This document shows, piece by piece, positions 5,383 through 7,616 of a DNA stretch of 7,616 bases. Every line of letters begins with the position of its first letter. The stretch's first letter is position 1. Below the pieces are notes generated by a model. It searched no databases. It had not been told where the DNA came from and saw nothing but the letters and a program-made list of their open reading frames with translations. A program made the translations under genes and the position numbers. The stretch covers positions 1 to 7,616 of the forward strand of contig CALAEB010000109.1 of assembly GCA_937890875.1 (NCBI GenBank), read 5' to 3'. The stretch comes from an uncultured Anaerolineaceae bacterium (GTDB lineage Bacteria > Chloroflexota > Anaerolineae > Anaerolineales > Anaerolineaceae).

Positions 5383-6036
5383 ATGAACATGGAGCACATT
5401 CAACTAAGGCCGGAAGAACCGGCGGATTATCGAAACGTGGAAGTGTTAACCAGAGAGGCTTTCTGGAACCGCCATCTTCCGGGCTGCAACGAACATTATC
5501 TGCTTCACATCATGCGGGATACCGGTTCTTTTATCCATGAATTGGACACCATTGCGGAAACCGGCGGAAAAATCGTCGGCAACATCATCTGCACAAGAGG
5601 GAACGTCAAAGGCGATGACGGCAACAATTACGAAGTGCTCTGCCTGGGGCCGATCGCCGTCCTGCCGGATTTCCAGGGGCAGGGAATCGGCAGCCGGCTC
5701 ATCGAACACACAAAAAAGCGCGCGAAAGAAATGGGATACCGGGCCATTTTTCTCTATGGCGACCCCGGCTATTACAGTAAATTTGGGTTTGTCGCCGCCG
5801 AGCAATACGAAATCGGAACGCCCGACAACATGTACGCGGACCCGCTTCAGGCGCTGGAATTATATGACGGAGCATTGGCCGGCGGCAAAGGCCGTTTTTT
5901 TGAGGATCCGGTATTTGAGATCGATGAAACAGCCACCGCCGAATTTGACAGGCTTTTCCCGCCGAAGGAAAAACACGACGATCTGCCAAGCCAGGATCGG
6001 TTTCACGCGTTAGTCGGAATGCGGCGCGCAAGATAA
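5383..6036 (+). CDS. GNAT-family N-acetyltransferase, YhbS type
   Basis: GNAT enzymes move an acetyl group from acetyl-CoA to an amine; the acceptor of this branch is unknown. The 217-residue protein shows IQLRPEEPADY (N-terminal strand and helix), a central strand EVLCLGPIAVLPDFQGQGIGSRLI with the acetyl-CoA-binding Q-x-x-G-x-G at 98-103, and the YhbS-like signature AIFLYGDPGYYSKFGF at 121-136. The C-terminal third (GTPDNMYADPLQALEL onward) matches the YhbS extension, followed by a further acidic tail ending at 217. Two starts are possible, ATG 5383 and ATG 5389, with the later one giving MEHIQLRP. Neither has a real ribosome-binding site, so translation may be weak or depend on the short leader. 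It has its own -10 and is probably monocistronic. Confidence 0.88.
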   Translation: MNMEHIQLRPEEPADYRNVEVLTREAFWNRHLPGCNEHYLLHIMRDTGSFIHELDTIAETGGKIVGNIICTRGNVKGDDGNNYEVLCLGPIAVLPDFQGQGIGSRLIEHTKKRAKEMGYRAIFLYGDPGYYSKFGFVAAEQYEIGTPDNMYADPLQALELYDGALAGGKGRFFEDPVFEIDETATAEFDRLFPPKEKHDDLPSQDRFHALVGMRRAR

Positions 6037-6131
6037 CCGCGCGGCCGGTTCCATTTGGTTGCCGCAACAACGGCGGATCCCATTTTGCCATTTCGAATTG
6101 CTGATTCCAGGCGGAAATCTGGCCGGGATTT

Positions 6132-6160
6132 CGGAACTTACGGCATTCCGGATCATTTTT
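6132..6160 (+). terminator. Weak possible terminator between the acetyltransferase and DUF1848 genes
   Basis: A 5-bp stem CGGAA/TTCCG (6132-6136 with 6146-6150) has a 9-base loop and is followed by GATCA and five T (6156-6160). It lies about 100 bp after the acetyltransferase stop and abuts the end of the opposing gene. The stem is short and the T tract displaced. Confidence 0.25.
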
Positions 6161-7097
6161 ACCCGAACAATGACAGCTGGGAGCACTTACAGGAAATAGC
6201 CGGGCGGTCCAGGATGATGTCGTCCGCGCCGATTTCACCGCAAAGAAGCGGTGACTCCGGGTCATGCCGGGCATGCGCGGATTGCGCTCCGTTCGCAGCG
6301 TGGGTGGCATAACAATACCGGCAGCCGCTGCGGCAGGTATCATACATTCCGATATCCACGCTCGCCGCACATCCGCACGCCGGCCGCTGGTTTTTGTCTT
6401 TGTCCACGCGCAGATGGCTGCCGGTCAGCTTCTCCAACAATCCGGTGTCAACACAACGGGCAGGCGTAATGCCAAACCGGCGCAGATCGGCCTCTTCCGC
6501 GCAGGCAGACAGCATCAGCCCATACCGCTTCGCAATCGCCGAAAATTCGCTGCCAAGCAGGCGCTGCTCCGCCGCCGAAACGGGCAGGAAGTTCAATTCC
6601 CGCATCTGCTTTGCCGTTTTGCGATAGATGTCGATGAAACTGATTGTGCATCTTTGAGTATAGTCGTGGAGCTGACCGGCCAGTTCCGCAAAACGATCGA
6701 TATGCCAGGCAACAAAATAGTCTTGACTGACGGCGATCGGGTCATAACGCCAGACCATACGGTCCGGGCCGATTTCGTCCGCGAGCCGCCGGAACGCCGG
6801 CAGGATCGTCCCGGTTTTCGCAGGGATGCCGGGCTCGATATCCAGCCCATAGGCTGTGACCGTAAACTGAAAATAGAACGGATAATCCTGTAACGCGGAG
6901 AGTTTCCCCAGCATCGGCAGCGGATTTTTGGTCCAAAACACAATTCCGTCCACCACTTCCGGTGAAAGACAAACCCGGCTGACCTGATGCCGGTTCATGG
7001 GATTGCGCACCAGCACATACCCGGCTTTGATCCGGTTCAGAAACCAATCCGAATACCAGGCCGGGATGTCCGTCCGCCGGCTTGCGCTGATAATCAT
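6159..7097 (-). CDS. DUF1848 family protein, radical-SAM-like cysteine cluster
   Basis: The family is widespread but uncharacterised; I recall it as distantly related to spore photoproduct lyase-type radical SAM proteins. The 312-residue length is normal for it. Signature stretches are ISASRRTDIPAWYSDWFLNRI (4-24), YVLVRNPMN, VDGIVFWTKNP, RMVWRYDPI (113-121), SFIDIYRKT, CAEEADL, KDKNQRPACGC, MYDTCRSGCRYCYA (251-264) and HDPESPLLCGEI. The C-x3-C-x2-C at 255/259/262 is spaced like a radical SAM 4Fe-4S site but sits near the C-terminus, and CGC at 241-243 and Cys286 may add ligands. The end QLSLFG resembles the usual QLSLF. ATG 7097 has AAGGAG 7 bases upstream. It is transcribed divergently from the solute-binding protein gene. 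Enzymatic activity is unknown. Confidence 0.9.
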   Translation of the reverse strand: MIISASRRTDIPAWYSDWFLNRIKAGYVLVRNPMNRHQVSRVCLSPEVVDGIVFWTKNPLPMLGKLSALQDYPFYFQFTVTAYGLDIEPGIPAKTGTILPAFRRLADEIGPDRMVWRYDPIAVSQDYFVAWHIDRFAELAGQLHDYTQRCTISFIDIYRKTAKQMRELNFLPVSAAEQRLLGSEFSAIAKRYGLMLSACAEEADLRRFGITPARCVDTGLLEKLTGSHLRVDKDKNQRPACGCAASVDIGMYDTCRSGCRYCYATHAANGAQSAHARHDPESPLLCGEIGADDIILDRPAISCKCSQLSLFG

Positions 7098-7263
7098 ACA
7101 GGATCTCCTTGTGCGGTCACCATATGGAGATCATATCACATACCATCAGAACAAACGGTCCCCCGAGCCACGGACATTCGAAAACAGGTTTTCTTTCCGA
7201 ATCGAAGCGGAAAAAATTACAGGATCATAACGCATTCTTTTCCGCAATTCGAAGCGCTGAACT

Positions 7264-7284
7264 ATTGTCAAACAAGTTGACAAT
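7264..7284 (+). promoter_or_regulatory. Probable operator: inverted repeat ATTGTCAA-N5-TTGACAAT
   Basis: Two perfect 8-bp arms (7264-7271 and 7277-7284) flank ACAAG. The right arm contains the -35 hexamer TTGACA of the downstream promoter, so a protein bound here would block sigma factor. Further upstream lie a direct repeat TCGAAGCG (7202 and 7250) and an 8-bp inverted repeat GCGGAAAA/TTTTCCGC (7207-7214, 7238-7245). Confidence 0.55.
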
Positions 7285-7306
7285 TCAAACGCTCATCGGA
7301 TATCAT
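7277..7306 (+). promoter_or_regulatory. Sigma-70-type promoter of the solute-binding protein gene
   Basis: A perfect -35 TTGACA (7277-7282) is followed by an 18-bp spacer and TATCAT (7301-7306), five of six matches to the -10. Transcription would begin near 7313, leaving a leader of about 50 bases before the ATG. Confidence 0.7.
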
Positions 7307-7364
7307 TTATTTACAAAATAACAGACGATTCAAAAAATCTCATAGACACTTCTAAGGAGTAAGT

Positions 7365-7616
7365 ATGAAAAGAATCATTATTTGTTTGTTTCTGCTCGCA
7401 GTACTCGTAACCGCTGTTCCCGTCGCTGCGGCCGGTGACACGCTCGTCGTCGCCATGGCTGCCGATATGACCGGGCTGGATCCGCACCTACAGACTGCGT
7501 TCACTTCGCACAAGGTCCTGGAGATGATCCACGGCAAACTGGTCGAAGTTGACGAAGAGATGAATGTACAGCCGAGCATGGCCGAATCCTGGGATTGGTC
7601 CGAAGACGGCATGGAA
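7365..7616 (+). CDS. ABC transporter extracellular solute-binding protein, family 5 (peptide/nickel/oligosaccharide type), N-terminal part
   Basis: Binds a solute, usually a di- or oligopeptide, outside the cytoplasmic membrane and delivers it to an ABC permease. Only the first 84 residues are in the window; the frame is open to the edge. MKRIIICLFLLAVLVTAVPVAAAGDTL is a signal peptide: basic start, hydrophobic core and a signal peptidase I site after VAAA. There is no lipobox cysteine, unlike most Gram-positive homologues. The mature part LVVAMAADMTGLDPHLQTAFTSHKVLEMIHGKLVEVDEEMNVQPSMAESWDWSEDG matches the SBP_bac_5 opening, with LDPH, the helix to a G-x-L step, and P-x-LAxSW in the form PSMAESW. 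The TAAGGAG ribosome-binding site is 5 bases before the ATG. Transporter genes probably follow downstream. Confidence 0.9.
   Translation, partial: MKRIIICLFLLAVLVTAVPVAAAGDTLVVAMAADMTGLDPHLQTAFTSHKVLEMIHGKLVEVDEEMNVQPSMAESWDWSEDGME

Noticed and set aside
5537..6370. Frames overlapping the acetyltransferase gene on both strands
   Set aside because: Shadow translations rich in Arg, Ser and Pro; the GNAT frame has a complete acetyl-CoA motif and YhbS signature.
6264..6893. 209-codon plus-strand frame opposite the DUF1848 gene
   Set aside because: The antisense frame has all DUF1848 family signatures and a good ribosome-binding site; this one has neither.
1..7616. CRISPR array, tRNA, rRNA or complete insertion sequence
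   Set aside because: I saw no regularly spaced repeats, no cloverleaf with CCA-type end, no rRNA-like stretch and no transposase.

Overview
The window is a bacterial chromosomal segment of about 48-50% GC. It holds nine recognisable protein genes, one low-confidence small ORF, and about 1.75 kb of unusually patterned intergenic DNA. The C-terminal half of RecJ has the wording I associate with Chloroflexota (Anaerolineae) RecJ proteins: a TRASCRSI stretch in DHHA1 and an LPPRIDVL...LQLNVIDIRPAE ending. The substrate-binding protein has a signal peptide without a lipobox, which also argues against a typical monoderm Bacillota. The CarD-type protein, by contrast, resembles the long clostridial form. 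My best guess is an Anaerolineae-like bacterium, possibly with clostridial exchange, but this is inference from remembered family patterns.

Layout. 1-950 (+): end of recJ. 1028-1068: perfect bidirectional terminator shared with the convergent family 2 glycosyltransferase (1078-1761, -). 1877-2308 (-): fucU-type mutarotase. 2309-2858: a 550-bp gap with a two-stem, pseudoknot-capable structure, a protein-like short ORF and the promoter of the next operon. 2859-4375 (+): a probable operon encoding a tandem CarD-CarD protein and two small paralogous proteins of unknown function, closed by a long hairpin at 4405-4446. 4376-4757: a 382-bp gap without a convincing gene. 4758-5279 (+): a small HEAT-repeat protein with a TTG start. 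5383-6036 (+): a YhbS-type GNAT acetyltransferase. 6159-7097 (-): a DUF1848 protein with a radical-SAM-like cysteine cluster. 7365-7616 (+): the start of a family 5 extracellular solute-binding protein, running off the window.

Most genes look like separate housekeeping or accessory units. The exception is the carD operon, whose CarD is internally duplicated and which is followed by a duplicated small-protein gene. That is the best candidate here for an undescribed regulatory module.

Two non-coding signals stand out. The hexamer TTCGAA occurs eight times between genes and only once inside a gene. A 28-bp palindrome-containing element is repeated upstream of both the HEAT gene and the acetyltransferase gene, and part of it recurs in inverted orientation upstream of the glycosyltransferase. 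Together they suggest a shared regulator or a dispersed repeat family.
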